Made by a program: the position numbers and the translations under genes. This document shows positions 8,576 through 17,724 of a stretch of 64,000 nt of DNA, in pieces (within the stretch, counting starts at the first letter, position 1; each line of letters opens with the position of its first letter). Origin of the DNA: TMED109 sp002171375 (lineage in GTDB: Bacteria > Pseudomonadota > Alphaproteobacteria > TMED109); contig CBFHON010000006.1 in the NCBI GenBank assembly GCA_965657505.1, positions 62,001 to 126,000 on the forward strand, in the 5' to 3' direction. Under the pieces are notes generated by a model. It saw only the letters and a list, made by a program, of their open reading frames with translations, searched no databases and had not been told where the DNA came from.

Positions 8576-9607
8576 ATGATTGTATTAGGAATTGAAACTA
8601 GTTGTGACGAAACTGCTTCAGCTATTGTAAGTTCAGACCACAAGATATTATCTGAGTCTATATATTCGCAAATTAAGACTCATGAAAAATATTTAGGTGT
8701 GGTTCCAGAACTAGCAGCTAGAAGTCATATTAATCACTGTGATAAGGTAATTAAGGATACTATAGATAAAGCTAATATATCTATTATGGATATTGATGCT
8801 GTTGCTGCTACAGCTGGACCAGGCTTATTAGGAGGATTATTAGTAGGACTTACTACTGCTAAGTCTATATCTTTTGCCTTAAAAAAGCCTTTTATAGCAA
8901 TTAATCATTTGGACGGTCATGCGTTGACACCTAGGCTTTCATATAAGTTAGAATTTCCATATTTATTACTTTTAATTTCTGGAGGGCATTCAATGTTTCT
9001 TTCCGTAGAAGCACCTGGAAAATATATAGTATTAGGCCAGTCTATAGATGATGCAATGGGTGAAGCTTTTGACAAAACTGGGCGTTTATTAGGTTTAGGT
9101 TACCCAGGAGGACCTGAGATAGAAAAGTTAGCTAAAAATGGTGACAATAAAAGGTTTAATTTTCCTCAACCTCTTAAAGGACGTAATAATTGTGATTTTT
9201 CTTTTTCTGGATTAAAGACTTCAGTGAGACAAAAAGCAGAAGAACTTTCACCTCTAAATAATAAAGATAAAGCTGATATAGCTGCTTCTTTTCAATTTAC
9301 AATTTGTCAAATAATAGAAGAGCGTCTTAAAAAAGCTATAGATATTTTTTCTAATTATCATCCCTATGCAAAAAATATAGCTATAGCAGGAGGTGTAGCT
9401 TCAAATAATATGATTAGAGAAACATTAAAAAACATAGCAATTGATAATAATTTCAAATTATTTATTCCACCTCCAGCATTATGTACTGATAATGGAGCAA
9501 TGATAGCTTGGGCAGGAATTGAACATAGATTATTAGGCCACAAAACAGATTATTCATTTGATGTTAAGGCGCGTTGGCCATTAGGAGAGAATTGTTATGA
9601 ATTTTAA
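8576..9607 (+). CDS. tsaD: tRNA N6-adenosine threonylcarbamoyltransferase
   Basis: Transfers the threonylcarbamoyl group to A37 of ANN-decoding tRNAs, working with TsaB and TsaE. The 343-residue length is standard for Kae1/TsaD. Diagnostic segments are VLGIETSCDETASAIV at the N-terminus, GPGLLGGLLVG, NHLDGHALTPRL with the metal ligands His 111 and His 115, LLLISGGHS, DDAMGEAFDKTGRLLGLGYP and the C-terminal CTDNGAMIAWAG. The last 11 bp overlap the gpsA start, an arrangement common in alphaproteobacteria. Confidence 0.98.
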   Translation: MIVLGIETSCDETASAIVSSDHKILSESIYSQIKTHEKYLGVVPELAARSHINHCDKVIKDTIDKANISIMDIDAVAATAGPGLLGGLLVGLTTAKSISFALKKPFIAINHLDGHALTPRLSYKLEFPYLLLLISGGHSMFLSVEAPGKYIVLGQSIDDAMGEAFDKTGRLLGLGYPGGPEIEKLAKNGDNKRFNFPQPLKGRNNCDFSFSGLKTSVRQKAEELSPLNNKDKADIAASFQFTICQIIEERLKKAIDIFSNYHPYAKNIAIAGGVASNNMIRETLKNIAIDNNFKLFIPPPALCTDNGAMIAWAGIEHRLLGHKTDYSFDVKARWPLGENCYEF

Positions 9608-10595
9608 ATTTGCCGTTATTGGCGGTGGTGCTTGGGGTACCGCAATTGCCAATTTACTCGCTAGATTAGAAAATAGTAGTGTTGTAATTTGGGCGCAAGA
9701 AAAGGAAGTTGTAGGCGAGATTAACTCAAAAAATAAAAATTCATTATTTTTAAAAGATATAGTTTTAGAAAAAAACATTTATGCTACTGAGAAATTATCT
9801 GAAGCAATTGCTCCTTTTATATTTTATGTTACGCCTGCACAGAATTTTCGAGAGATAATTAGTGCACATAAAAAGTATATAGATAAAAAATGTGAAATAG
9901 TTATCTGTTCAAAAGGAATAGAAATTTCTAGTGGAAAGTTATTAAGTGATATAATTAATAGTATTTTGCCAAATATTAATTATTATATTCTATCTGGACC
10001 CTCTTTTGCTCATGAAGTAGCAAATAATAAGCCTGCTGCATTAGTTATTTCCTCAAAGAATATTAAAAACTCTATAAAGGTAAGTAATTATATTTCATCT
10101 AAGAATTTTAGGTTATATCCGAGTGATGATATAATTGGGGTCCAACTAGGAGGAGCTATTAAAAATATTTATGCTATTAGCTCAGGAATTGTTTCAGGCT
10201 TAAATTACGGGGAAAATGCAGTAGCAGCTATATTAACTAGAGCTATTTCCGAAATGGTGAGAATTAGTATTGCACTAGGTGGAAATAAAGAATCTATTTT
10301 TGGCTTATCAGGTGTAGGAGATATTCTTTTAACTTGTACAAGTAAGCATTCAAGAAACTTTACTTTAGGGGTCGCTATAGGGGAAGGAGATAAAATTGAA
10401 CAAATTATTGAAAATAGAAAAACTATAGCTGAGGGTTACTATACGTCAAAAGCTATTTATAATTTAATTAAAGAATTAGAAATAGACACACCTATCTTAA
10501 ATTCTGTTTATAATATATTATTTAATGCTGCTAATCCTATTCATGAGGCAGATTTATTACTAAATAGGCCTATTAAAAATAGTGAGTTTTCTTAA
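9597..10595 (+). CDS. gpsA: Glycerol-3-phosphate dehydrogenase [NAD(P)+]
   Basis: Reduces dihydroxyacetone phosphate to sn-glycerol-3-phosphate, the backbone for phospholipids; it supplies the substrate for acyltransferases such as the PlsC encoded near 57.2 kb. The 332 residues contain the Rossmann motif VIGGGAWGTAIANLL, the ILSGPSFAHEV segment, the catalytic-Lys region LGGAIKNIYAIS, and NSRNFTLG-like substrate-binding sequence (KHSRNFTLG). The start overlaps tsaD by 11 bp. The 3' end overlaps the convergent dapD end by 4 bp. Confidence 0.97.
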   Translation: MNFKFAVIGGGAWGTAIANLLARLENSSVVIWAQEKEVVGEINSKNKNSLFLKDIVLEKNIYATEKLSEAIAPFIFYVTPAQNFREIISAHKKYIDKKCEIVICSKGIEISSGKLLSDIINSILPNINYYILSGPSFAHEVANNKPAALVISSKNIKNSIKVSNYISSKNFRLYPSDDIIGVQLGGAIKNIYAISSGIVSGLNYGENAVAAILTRAISEMVRISIALGGNKESIFGLSGVGDILLTCTSKHSRNFTLGVAIGEGDKIEQIIENRKTIAEGYYTSKAIYNLIKELEIDTPILNSVYNILFNAANPIHEADLLLNRPIKNSEFS

Positions 10596-11449
10596 TCTCT
10601 TAGAAGTTCATTAATAGAAGTTTTTGAACGAGTTTTTTCATCAACTCTTTTAACAATTACTGCACAATATAAAGATAATTTTCCATTATCATTTTGAGAA
10701 TTAGTTTCTATTGATCCTGGAACAACTACAGAGTAAGCAGGTACTTTTCCATAATATATTTCTCCTGATTGACGATCAATAATTTTTGTTGAGGCACCTA
10801 TATAAACTCCCATTGATATTACTGCTCCTTCCTCAACTATAACTCCTTCTGCTATTTCTGATCTAGCTCCTATAAAACAATTATCTTCTATAATAACGGG
10901 AGTAGCTTGAAGAGGTTCTAATACTCCCCCTAAACCAACACCTCCTGATATATGGCAATTTTTTCCTACTTGCGCGCAAGAGCCTACTGTTACCCAAGTA
11001 TCTATCATCGTTCCAGAACCTACCCTAGCTCCTAAATTAACAAATGAAGGCATTAATATAGCTTCAGGAGAAATATAAGCACTATACCTAACTATAGAAC
11101 CTGGAACAGTTCTAAAATTGTTATCTTGAAAATCTTTAGCATTCCATTTAGAAAATTTAGATGGAACTTTGTCCCACCAATTACTATTACCTGGTCCACC
11201 TGCAATTAGATCCATAGGCCATAGCCTAAAAGATAATAGCACTGCTTTTTTAAGCCATTCATTAACTACCCAATTATTATTTATTTTTTCACTAACCCTA
11301 GCCTCACCAGAGTCTAGTAGGTCTAAACATTTCTCAATTGCATCTCTATCTCTTCCCTGAGTTGAAGAAGAAATATTTTCTTTATTTTTCCATATATTTT
11401 CTATATCATTTTTGAGGTCTTCTATTTTAAAATTTGTATTATCATTCAT
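10592..11449 (-). CDS. dapD: 2,3,4,5-tetrahydropyridine-2,6-dicarboxylate N-succinyltransferase
   Basis: Succinylates tetrahydrodipicolinate in the lysine/meso-diaminopimelate pathway, feeding both lysine (with lysA at 52.5 kb) and the peptidoglycan peptide. The protein is 285 residues. It has the helical N-terminal domain, the segment PGSIVRYSAYISPEAILMP and a left-handed beta-helix of hexapeptide repeats (LGARVGSGTMIDTWVTVG, CAQVGKNCHISGGVG, NCFIGARSEIAEGVIVEEG). It lies downstream of the HAD nucleotidase with a short gap that contains an inverted repeat. Confidence 0.97.
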   Translation of the reverse strand: MNDNTNFKIEDLKNDIENIWKNKENISSSTQGRDRDAIEKCLDLLDSGEARVSEKINNNWVVNEWLKKAVLLSFRLWPMDLIAGGPGNSNWWDKVPSKFSKWNAKDFQDNNFRTVPGSIVRYSAYISPEAILMPSFVNLGARVGSGTMIDTWVTVGSCAQVGKNCHISGGVGLGGVLEPLQATPVIIEDNCFIGARSEIAEGVIVEEGAVISMGVYIGASTKIIDRQSGEIYYGKVPAYSVVVPGSIETNSQNDNGKLSLYCAVIVKRVDEKTRSKTSINELLRD

Positions 11450-11474
11450 TTTTTTATCTTTCTTTTTATTTTAT

Positions 11475-11507
11475 AGACATAATTAAATTATTTAATTGTT
11501 TATGTCT
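11475..11507. repeat. Imperfect inverted repeat at the nucleotidase/dapD junction
   Basis: AGACATAA (11475-11482) is complementary to TTATGTCT (11500-11507), and an inner TTAAAT/ATTTAA pair extends the hairpin with a small bulge. It overlaps the nucleotidase stop codon. No T-run follows on the minus strand, so a terminator is unlikely; an RNA-stability or processing hairpin within the operon is possible. Confidence 0.35.
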
Positions 11508-12205
11508 AAGTAAATTTGCTCTAGTGATGCTGTAATATCAAATGAAATATGGTCAACAAAATCATGTTGCAATTTTTCTTTATCTAAAATGTCAGTATTA
11601 TTGTCTGGGTGAGAATTATTTTTTATTAAAACAGTTTGAAAACCAACTTTTTTTGGGTTAATTAAATTTTTTGGAATATCCTCAAAAAATATGGCTTCCT
11701 TTGCCAGTAGATTATATTTTTTTATGAAATACTTAAGAGGTTTCATGGAAGGTTTTGGAATATAATTAGCATTCTCGATATCAAATATTTTTGTTATATA
11801 ATTATTTATGCCTAACCTTTTCATTACATTTATTGCATGGCTTTTAGAACCATTCGTATAAATATATTTATTACCTGGAAGGGATTTCAATATTTTTTGT
11901 AACTTTAGGTTTTTTTTTAAAGAGCTTACATCAATATTATGAACATAATCTAAAAATTCTTCTGGTTTAATATTATGATTTTTCATTAGTCCGGCAAGAG
12001 TAGTCCCATATTTAAAATAGTATTTTTTTTGGATAGCATAAGCATCATCTGCTGATACATTTAGTTTGTTTATTATAAACTTTTTCATCCTTATATCTAT
12101 TTTAGAAAAAAGATTACTTGATGCAGGGTATAAAGTATTATCCAAATCAAATACCCAATGCTTTATTATTTTTAAATTTAAATTACTATATATTATTTTA
12201 TTCAA
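11492..12205 (-). CDS. HAD-family pyrimidine 5'-nucleotidase (SDT1-like)
   Basis: Cytosolic haloacid dehalogenase-type phosphatase of 237 residues. Motif I is WVFDLDNTLYP (nucleophile and acid/base aspartates in DLDNT), motif II is IYTNGS, motif III Lys lies in KPSMKPLKYF, and motif IV is AIFFEDIPKNL. The helical cap insertion (SKIDIRMKKFI onward) matches the SDT1/PPM1 pyrimidine 5'-nucleotidase group commonly encoded beside argB and dapD in alphaproteobacteria. Substrate specificity is inferred from family only. The start overlaps the argB 3' end by 8 bp. Confidence 0.85.
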   Translation of the reverse strand: MNKIIYSNLNLKIIKHWVFDLDNTLYPASSNLFSKIDIRMKKFIINKLNVSADDAYAIQKKYYFKYGTTLAGLMKNHNIKPEEFLDYVHNIDVSSLKKNLKLQKILKSLPGNKYIYTNGSKSHAINVMKRLGINNYITKIFDIENANYIPKPSMKPLKYFIKKYNLLAKEAIFFEDIPKNLINPKKVGFQTVLIKNNSHPDNNTDILDKEKLQHDFVDHISFDITASLEQIYLDINN

Positions 12206-13097
12206 TCATTGTTCCAGAACCGCTTGTAGTAAATATTTCGCGAAGTATAGCATGTGATGATCTGCCATCAATAATAACTGCTGCTTTTACTCCAGCTTCA
12301 ACTGTAGCTAAACAAGTTTCAATTTTTGGAATCATTCCTCCAGTTATTATCTTATTATTTATCATTGACTCTGCCTGAGTCACTGAAATACTTGGGATCA
12401 ACTTTTTTTCTGAGTCTAAAACTCCTTCAACATCTGTAAGCAACAATATTCTTTCTGCCTTTAATGAGCTAGCTATAGCGCCAGCTGCAGTGTCTGCGTT
12501 TATATTATATGTTTCTCCATTAATACCATAACCAACGGGTGCTATTACGGGAATCATTAGCTTATTTGTAACAATATTAATAATTGTAGAATCAACTTTC
12601 TCCGGTTTACCAACAAAACCAATGTCTAGAAATTTTTCTATATTTGATTCTGGGTCTTTAAATTTATCTTTAAGCTTATTAGCCAATATCAGTTTAGCAT
12701 CTTTACCGGATAAACCAATAGCAAGGCCTCCTGCAGAATGAATTTTATTAACAATATCTTTATTTATTGAACCTGATAAAACCATTTCTACAATTTCGAC
12801 TGTTTCTTCATTAGTAATCCTTAACCCATTTATAAATGATGATTCAATATTTAGCTTTTCAAGCATTGCACCAATTTGTGGTCCTCCTCCATGAATAACA
12901 ACTGGTTTTATTCCTAATTTTTGTAAAATAGTAACATCTTCAGCAAATGTGTGTGCTAGCTTCTTATCTCCCATAGCATGACCACCATATTTAATAACAA
13001 TTATTTTTCCTTCAAATATTTCTACGTAATTTTCTATATCTTTTTTGTCAGTATTTAGAATATTAGAGACTTGTTTTATTATAGTATTTTTATCCAT
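12198..13097 (-). CDS. argB: Acetylglutamate kinase
   Basis: Phosphorylates N-acetylglutamate in arginine biosynthesis; argH is at 50.9 kb. The 299 residues carry the amino-acid-kinase fold motifs: IIVIKYGGHAMG with the phosphate-binding Lys, VVIHGGGPQIGAMLEKL, GLRITNEETVE, INADTAAGAIAS, LLLTDVEGVL and GGMIPKIETCL. The protein is of the longer, hexameric arginine-sensitive type by length and N-terminal helix, but regulation was not tested. It starts 2 bp after the engB stop. Confidence 0.97.
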   Translation of the reverse strand: MDKNTIIKQVSNILNTDKKDIENYVEIFEGKIIVIKYGGHAMGDKKLAHTFAEDVTILQKLGIKPVVIHGGGPQIGAMLEKLNIESSFINGLRITNEETVEIVEMVLSGSINKDIVNKIHSAGGLAIGLSGKDAKLILANKLKDKFKDPESNIEKFLDIGFVGKPEKVDSTIINIVTNKLMIPVIAPVGYGINGETYNINADTAAGAIASSLKAERILLLTDVEGVLDSEKKLIPSISVTQAESMINNKIITGGMIPKIETCLATVEAGVKAAVIIDGRSSHAILREIFTTSGSGTMIE

Positions 13098-13099
13098 AA

Positions 13100-13735
13100 T
13101 TATTCTTTCTTAGAATTATCATTAATATTTAAGATCAAATTAAGACATTCATGAATTTTATCAATACCTATCTTTTTATTAGAACTTGATTGTAAAATTT
13201 CTGGAAAAGAAGCTGCGTATTTTTCAGTTTGGGATAAGGCATTTACAGTAACCTCTCTTAAGGCTGTTGAAGATATTTTATCTATTTTTGTTAAAACACA
13301 TTGAAAGTTAACTGCTACAACATTTAATAGGCTCATTAATTCATGGTCAGAATTCTTTATTCCTCTTCGCGCATCAATAAGAATAAAAACTCTAGACAAA
13401 TTACTTCTATTTTTAAAATAATTTTCCATGAGTTTTATCCATTCAAATCTTTTAGATTTAGGAGCTTTCGCGTAACCATAGCCTGGTAGATCAGATAAAA
13501 ATAATTTATTTTTTATATTATAAAAATGTATTAGTTGTGTTCTACCTGGAGTATTAGAGGTTCTAGCTAATGAACGCTTGCTACAAATAGAATTTATTAA
13601 ACTAGACTTTCCCACATTAGACCTTCCTGCAAAACATACCTCAGGTAAATTTGTATGAGGAAATTGTGATATATCCGCTGCCGCTGTATAGTGCTCTGCT
13701 TGTTGATAAAAAATTAAATTTTTATTTTCATTCAA
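13100..13735 (-). CDS. engB: Ribosome biogenesis GTP-binding protein EngB (YihA/YsxC)
   Basis: Essential TRAFAC GTPase that helps assemble the large ribosomal subunit. The protein is 211 residues. The motifs are G1 GRSNVGKSSLI, G2 region TSNTPGRTQLIHFY, G3 SDLPGYGYAKAPK and G4 LTKIDK. It sits 12 bp downstream of yidC and 2 bp upstream of argB, in the conserved yidC-engB-argB order of alphaproteobacteria. Confidence 0.97.
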   Translation of the reverse strand: MNENKNLIFYQQAEHYTAAADISQFPHTNLPEVCFAGRSNVGKSSLINSICSKRSLARTSNTPGRTQLIHFYNIKNKLFLSDLPGYGYAKAPKSKRFEWIKLMENYFKNRSNLSRVFILIDARRGIKNSDHELMSLLNVVAVNFQCVLTKIDKISSTALREVTVNALSQTEKYAASFPEILQSSSNKKIGIDKIHECLNLILNINDNSKKE

Positions 13736-13747
13736 TTTATTTACCTA

Positions 13748-15430
13748 TTATTTAGCTTGTTTTTCATTATCCAATTTTTTCATAATGATCCATTGTTGAG
13801 CAATTGATAATACATTATTACACGTCCAATATAACACTAATCCAGCAGCAAATTGCGCAAATAAAAAGATAAATATGAAAGGAAGCATTGCCATGACTTT
13901 AGCCTGAACAGGATCCGGAGGTGCTGGATTCAATTTTTGTTGAAGAAACATAGTAGCACCCATTAAAAGCGGCCATATTCCAATAATTAGAAAAGAAGGA
14001 AGATCAATAGGAATCAATCCAAATAAGTTAAAAATTGAGTATGGGTCAGGTACAGATAAATCTTCTATCCAACCATAGAATGGGGCTTGTCTCATTTCTA
14101 AAGTTACAGTTAGAACCTTATATAATGCAAAAAATACTGGGATTTGAAGAAGTATAGGTAAACATCCTGCTAAAGGATTAGCTTTTTCTTTTTTATATAA
14201 AGCCATCACTTCTTTTTGCATTTGTACTTTATCATTTCCATACCTTTCTCTAATTTCCATCATTTTAGGCTGTAGCACTTTCATCTTACTCATAGATTTG
14301 AAAGATTTATTAGCTAAAGGAAATAAAATAATTCTTATACAAATGGTAAGAGCTATAATAGCCAGACCAACGTTACCTAAGTAGGATGAGAAAAAGTTTA
14401 AAAGATAAGCAAGTGGTTTAGTAATTACATAGAACCAACCAAAATCAATTGCTTTATCAAACATAGGAATGCCATTCTTCTCATGTTTATCTAAGATAGG
14501 CAATTCTTTGGCTCCAGTATAAAATTGTGAAGAGTAACTACTTTCTGAATTAGAACGAATATTAATTTGTGGCCCTAAATAGCTTGTCTGAAATTTAATA
14601 TTTTCTGTATGATCAAAACTTTGAAAAAATGCTTCAAAGCTAAGTTTTTGATTTGGAATTAAAGCTGCTAGCCAATATTTATCTGTAATACCTATCCAAC
14701 CAGTATTGGATTTTTCAGATATTTTTTTTTCATCTTCTAAGTCATCGTAGTCTATTTCTTTTACTCTATCATTGAGCACTCCAATAGGACCTTCATGCAA
14801 AATAAATAAGCCAGAAAGTTTAGGAAAACCAGTTCTATTTAATAACCCATAAGGATAAAGATTAAGATCTTCAGAGGTATTATTAGTAACTGTTTGTTCA
14901 ATATTAAACATGTATTCATTATCTATACTAATTTTCCTTTTAAAAATTAAGCCACTTCCATTATCCCAAGTTAGAGTTACCGGCGAGTTAGGACTAATTG
15001 TATTTTTATCACTTATCCATACAGTATTAGGTTTTGGTAGCTCTATATTACTATTAGTACTTACCCATCCATACTCAGCAAAATATGAATTATTAGACCC
15101 TTTGGGAGATAAATATTTAACGCTTTCAGAATTAGGTGAGAGGTCTGTAAGATAATTTTTTAAAATTATATCATCAATTCTACCACCTGTAAGTGTTATT
15201 GAACCATTAATATATTGATTATTAATATTAATTCTTTCACTTTCACCTATAATTTCATTTCTAGCTTTAGGTGTTTCTGTAATAATTTCTGGCGTGGGAG
15301 CAAAAGAGTCTTCTTTTTCTTGAACAGTATTACTTTTAGGGACTTCTTCAGCTGGAAATAATAATTGAAAACCCAGTAAAACAACCAGAGAAGCTAAAAT
15401 TGCCAGCAGTAAATTTTTTTGATCACCCAT
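13748..15430 (-). CDS. yidC: Membrane protein insertase YidC
   Basis: Inner-membrane insertase acting alone and with SecYEG. The 560-residue protein has an N-terminal signal anchor (LLLAILASLVVLLGFQLLF), a large periplasmic beta-supersandwich domain (about residues 55-320) and the conserved five-helix core: LAYLLNFFSSYLGNVGLAII, the cytoplasmic hairpin with MKVLQPKMMEIRERYG, the LPILLQIPVFFALYKVL segment and the last two helices ending in IAQQWIIMKKL. The start has GGATATATA just upstream. It lies 27 bp after rnpA in the rpmH-rnpA-yidC order. No yidD gene is seen between rnpA and yidC. Confidence 0.98.
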   Translation of the reverse strand: MGDQKNLLLAILASLVVLLGFQLLFPAEEVPKSNTVQEKEDSFAPTPEIITETPKARNEIIGESERININNQYINGSITLTGGRIDDIILKNYLTDLSPNSESVKYLSPKGSNNSYFAEYGWVSTNSNIELPKPNTVWISDKNTISPNSPVTLTWDNGSGLIFKRKISIDNEYMFNIEQTVTNNTSEDLNLYPYGLLNRTGFPKLSGLFILHEGPIGVLNDRVKEIDYDDLEDEKKISEKSNTGWIGITDKYWLAALIPNQKLSFEAFFQSFDHTENIKFQTSYLGPQINIRSNSESSYSSQFYTGAKELPILDKHEKNGIPMFDKAIDFGWFYVITKPLAYLLNFFSSYLGNVGLAIIALTICIRIILFPLANKSFKSMSKMKVLQPKMMEIRERYGNDKVQMQKEVMALYKKEKANPLAGCLPILLQIPVFFALYKVLTVTLEMRQAPFYGWIEDLSVPDPYSIFNLFGLIPIDLPSFLIIGIWPLLMGATMFLQQKLNPAPPDPVQAKVMAMLPFIFIFLFAQFAAGLVLYWTCNNVLSIAQQWIIMKKLDNEKQAK

Positions 15431-15457
15431 TATATATCCTTATGGAATATTCGTATA

Positions 15458-15919
15458 TTATATTTTTTTTATATACTTTGTCTCTTTTAGCGCGTTTAAT
15501 AGATCAGTTTTTAGTAAACTTATATTTCTATTATAAGTAGTATTTCTAGCTATTAAAACATAGTANNNNNNNNNNNNNNNNNNNNNNNNNNNNNNNNNNN
15601 NNNNNNNNNNNNNNNNNNNNNNNNNNNNNNNNNNNNNNNNNNNNNNNNNNNNNNNNNNNNNNNAACTATTTTTTTTAGCATATTTTAATAAAACATCTTT
15701 TGCTAAAACTCTTAATTTTCTTTTACATTTATTTCTAATTACTGCATTACCAATTTTTTTTGTTGCTGTAACACCAAACCTAATAAGTTGATGTTTTGTA
15801 TCTTCTTTATTACTTATTACTTGAAGCACAAGGCCTTCTTGTGGAGATGACAATCCTTCTTTTGAAAGCTTAATAAAATCAACTCTTTTTTTTATAGATT
15901 GTATATCACAAGACATCAT
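15458..15919 (-). CDS. rnpA: Ribonuclease P protein component, interrupted by a sequencing gap
   Basis: Protein subunit of RNase P, which matures tRNA 5' ends. The N-terminal part has SIKKRVDFIKLSKEG and IRFGVTATKKIGNAVIRNK (the RNR-type RNA-binding signature appears as IRNKCKRKLR). The C-terminal part after the gap reads YYVLIARNTTYNR, the usual late strand. In between, 98 Ns code for 33 unknown residues. Known RnpA proteins have only a few residues here, so the N count is probably an over-long scaffold estimate. Two adjacent ATGs (15919 and 15916) are possible starts, 6 bp after rpmH. Confidence 0.9.
   Translation of the reverse strand: MMSCDIQSIKKRVDFIKLSKEGLSSPQEGLVLQVISNKEDTKHQLIRFGVTATKKIGNAVIRNKCKRKLRVLAKDVLLKYAKKNSXXXXXXXXXXXXXXXXXXXXXXXXXXXXXXXXXYYVLIARNTTYNRNISLLKTDLLNALKETKYIKKI
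15566..15663. other. Assembly gap (98 Ns)
   Basis: A run of 98 N bases lies inside rnpA. The frame happens to stay open across it, but the implied spacing within RnpA looks too long by about 25-30 residues, so the length should be read as an estimate. Confidence 0.99.
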
Positions 15920-15925
15920 TATCAG

Positions 15926-16060
15926 CTAGGCAGAGAGAACTTTTCTACCTTTTGCTCTTCTTCTTGCTAAAACTAATCTTCCATTTTTAGTAGCCATTCT
16001 TGATCTAAAGCCATGGCGTCTTGCTCTAACAAGTCTACTAGGTTGGAATGTACGTTTCAT
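15926..16060 (-). CDS. rpmH: 50S ribosomal protein L34
   Basis: Complete 44-residue gene read from the reverse strand. The protein begins MKRTFQPSRLVRARRHGFR, continues with RMATKNGRLVLARRRAKG and ends KVLSA, an exact L34 pattern. It is too short for a 60-residue ORF cut-off. It heads the run rpmH-rnpA-yidC-engB-argB, with rnpA starting 6 bp downstream. GGAG lies 9 bases upstream of the ATG. The 153-bp gap to the divergent VTT gene must hold its promoter. Confidence 0.98.
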   Translation of the reverse strand: MKRTFQPSRLVRARRHGFRSRMATKNGRLVLARRRAKGRKVLSA

Positions 16061-16213
16061 CTAAATTTCTCCATCATTATAAAATCTTAATATTACTTAT
16101 TCCGAATTATACTTATAAATTAAAAACTTTAAAGCCGTAATTAATATCTAAATACATATGGAAAGCTTTATATATTATATTTATTAAATTATAGCACTAT
16201 CTTTTTTAATAAA
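16061..16213. other. Divergent intergenic region between rpmH and the VTT gene
   Basis: AT-rich 153-bp gap holding the outward promoters of rpmH and the membrane protein gene. Several TATAAT-like hexamers occur on the minus strand (for example near 16109-16114) but none has a convincing -35 at 16-18 bp. No RNA gene or DnaA-box cluster was recognised. Confidence 0.5.
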
Positions 16214-16942
16214 ATGGTATATTTGTTTCAAATGGGAAAATATTGGAAATTAGTTTTATTAGCAACATTTTTGTTAGTAATTATTTTGCTTAACTATACT
16301 GGATTTTTTTCTATTCTAAATATTAATTTTATTAACCAGCATCATGATTATATTTTAAGTTACATACAAGTAAATTTTTACCGTGCTTCTATTTTGTTTA
16401 TATTACTTTATATAGTAACAGTTATTTTTTCATTGCCAGGCGTTTGGTTGCTAACAGTATCAGGGGGGTATGTGTTTGGTTGGAAAATTGGATGCTTTTT
16501 AACAGTTATTGCAGCAACAATAGGGGCTTGTATAATATTTTTAATGGCCAAGAGCCTTTTAAGAGGTTTTTTTAGCAAAAAAATTATTAATAAAAAAAGC
16601 ATCTTGCAAAGAATAGAACATGGAATAAATAATAACGCTTTTTATTATTTATTATTTATGAGACTTATGCCAATATTTCCATTTGTGTTTGTGAATATAG
16701 CTCCTGCATTATTAGGAATTCGTTTTAAAATTTATGCCGTTACTACGCTTATAGGCATAATTCCAGGAACAGCTGTTTATGCTCTTCTAGGAGAGGGTGC
16801 AAGTGAAGTATTTATTTCTGGTGATATTTTAAGTATCAATGGTTATGATTCAACAAAAATAATTATAGGTTTATCAGGTTTGTCAATTTTATCTCTTTCG
16901 CCATTAATAATTAAATATATAAAGTTTTATAAAAACAAATAA
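16214..16942 (+). CDS. TVP38/TMEM64 family (VTT domain) membrane protein
   Basis: Integral inner-membrane protein of 242 residues with about six hydrophobic segments. The VTT/SNARE-associated (DedA-like) domain is visible as PGVWLLTVSGGYVFGWKIG, followed by a long amphipathic helix and FMRLMPIFPFVFVNIAPALLG, then IGIIPGTAVYALLGEG. DedA-superfamily members are implicated in lipid scrambling and in membrane-potential or antimicrobial tolerance; this subgroup's substrate is unknown. A second possible start is the ATG at 16232. The next gene, an ABC ATPase, begins 14 bp downstream. Confidence 0.87.
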   Translation: MVYLFQMGKYWKLVLLATFLLVIILLNYTGFFSILNINFINQHHDYILSYIQVNFYRASILFILLYIVTVIFSLPGVWLLTVSGGYVFGWKIGCFLTVIAATIGACIIFLMAKSLLRGFFSKKIINKKSILQRIEHGINNNAFYYLLFMRLMPIFPFVFVNIAPALLGIRFKIYAVTTLIGIIPGTAVYALLGEGASEVFISGDILSINGYDSTKIIIGLSGLSILSLSPLIIKYIKFYKNK

Positions 16943-16956
16943 TATGGATTACTATT

Positions 16957-17718
16957 TTGTCAAATCATAAAATAATGAATACGCCTTTAGATACAGTCGT
17001 TTCTGTGGAAAATGTCTCTAAAAATTATGGAGATATAAAAGCCGTAAATAATATTTCTTTCACAATAGAAAAATCTCATACATTAGGATTATTAGGAAGT
17101 AATGGAGCAGGAAAAACTACTATAATTATGATGCTGATGGGAATTTTAAAATCCTCATCTGGAAAAATAAATATTTTAAATAAAAATATTTATAAGTTCA
17201 GAAACCAGATATCAAAAGAAATTAATTTTGCTTCACCATTTGTTGAACTTCCTCATAAATTAACAGTATTACAAAACCTAACGGTATTTGGACATATTTA
17301 TGGAGTAAAAAATTTATCATATAAAATAGAAAAATTAGCTCAAGATTTAGATATAAAAGATTTATTAAAAAGAAGGGTAGGTAGGCTATCTGCTGGACAG
17401 AAAACAAGAGTATCAATTGCTAAATCATTGATTAATGATCCCAAAATACTATTTTTAGATGAGCCAACTGCTTCATTAGATCCTGATCATGCTGATTGGA
17501 TACGTACATATCTAGAACACTATAAAAATATCTCTGGAGCAACATTCATAATTGCCTCTCATAATATGCCAGAAGTAGAGAGGATGTGTAATAATGTAAT
17601 TATGATGGGTAGAGGCAAAGTAATTGATCAAGGGACACCATCCGATCTAATAAAACGTTATAAGAGAAATAATCTTGAACAAGTTTTTTTACAATTGGCA
17701 AGAAATGATAGGGTATAG
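16957..17718 (+). CDS. ABC transporter ATP-binding protein (ABC-2 exporter)
   Basis: Nucleotide-binding subunit of 253 residues. Walker A is LLGSNGAGKTTIIM, the Q-loop is in FASPFVELP, the signature is LSAGQKTRVSIAKSL, Walker B is ILFLDEPTASLDPD and the switch His is in IIASHNMPEVERM. Together with the next gene it forms a two-gene ABC-2 exporter resembling the NodIJ/DrrAB type; the cargo is unknown. The start is uncertain: TTG at 16957 or ATG at 16975, both with poor ribosome-binding sites and both giving a complete domain. Confidence 0.93.
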   Translation: MSNHKIMNTPLDTVVSVENVSKNYGDIKAVNNISFTIEKSHTLGLLGSNGAGKTTIIMMLMGILKSSSGKINILNKNIYKFRNQISKEINFASPFVELPHKLTVLQNLTVFGHIYGVKNLSYKIEKLAQDLDIKDLLKRRVGRLSAGQKTRVSIAKSLINDPKILFLDEPTASLDPDHADWIRTYLEHYKNISGATFIIASHNMPEVERMCNNVIMMGRGKVIDQGTPSDLIKRYKRNNLEQVFLQLARNDRV

Positions 17719-17724
17719 TACTCA

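Noticed and set aside
12118..12378. Plus-strand open frame over the nucleotidase/argB junction
   Set aside because: It lies antisense to two clearly conserved genes and shows no ribosome-binding site or motif.
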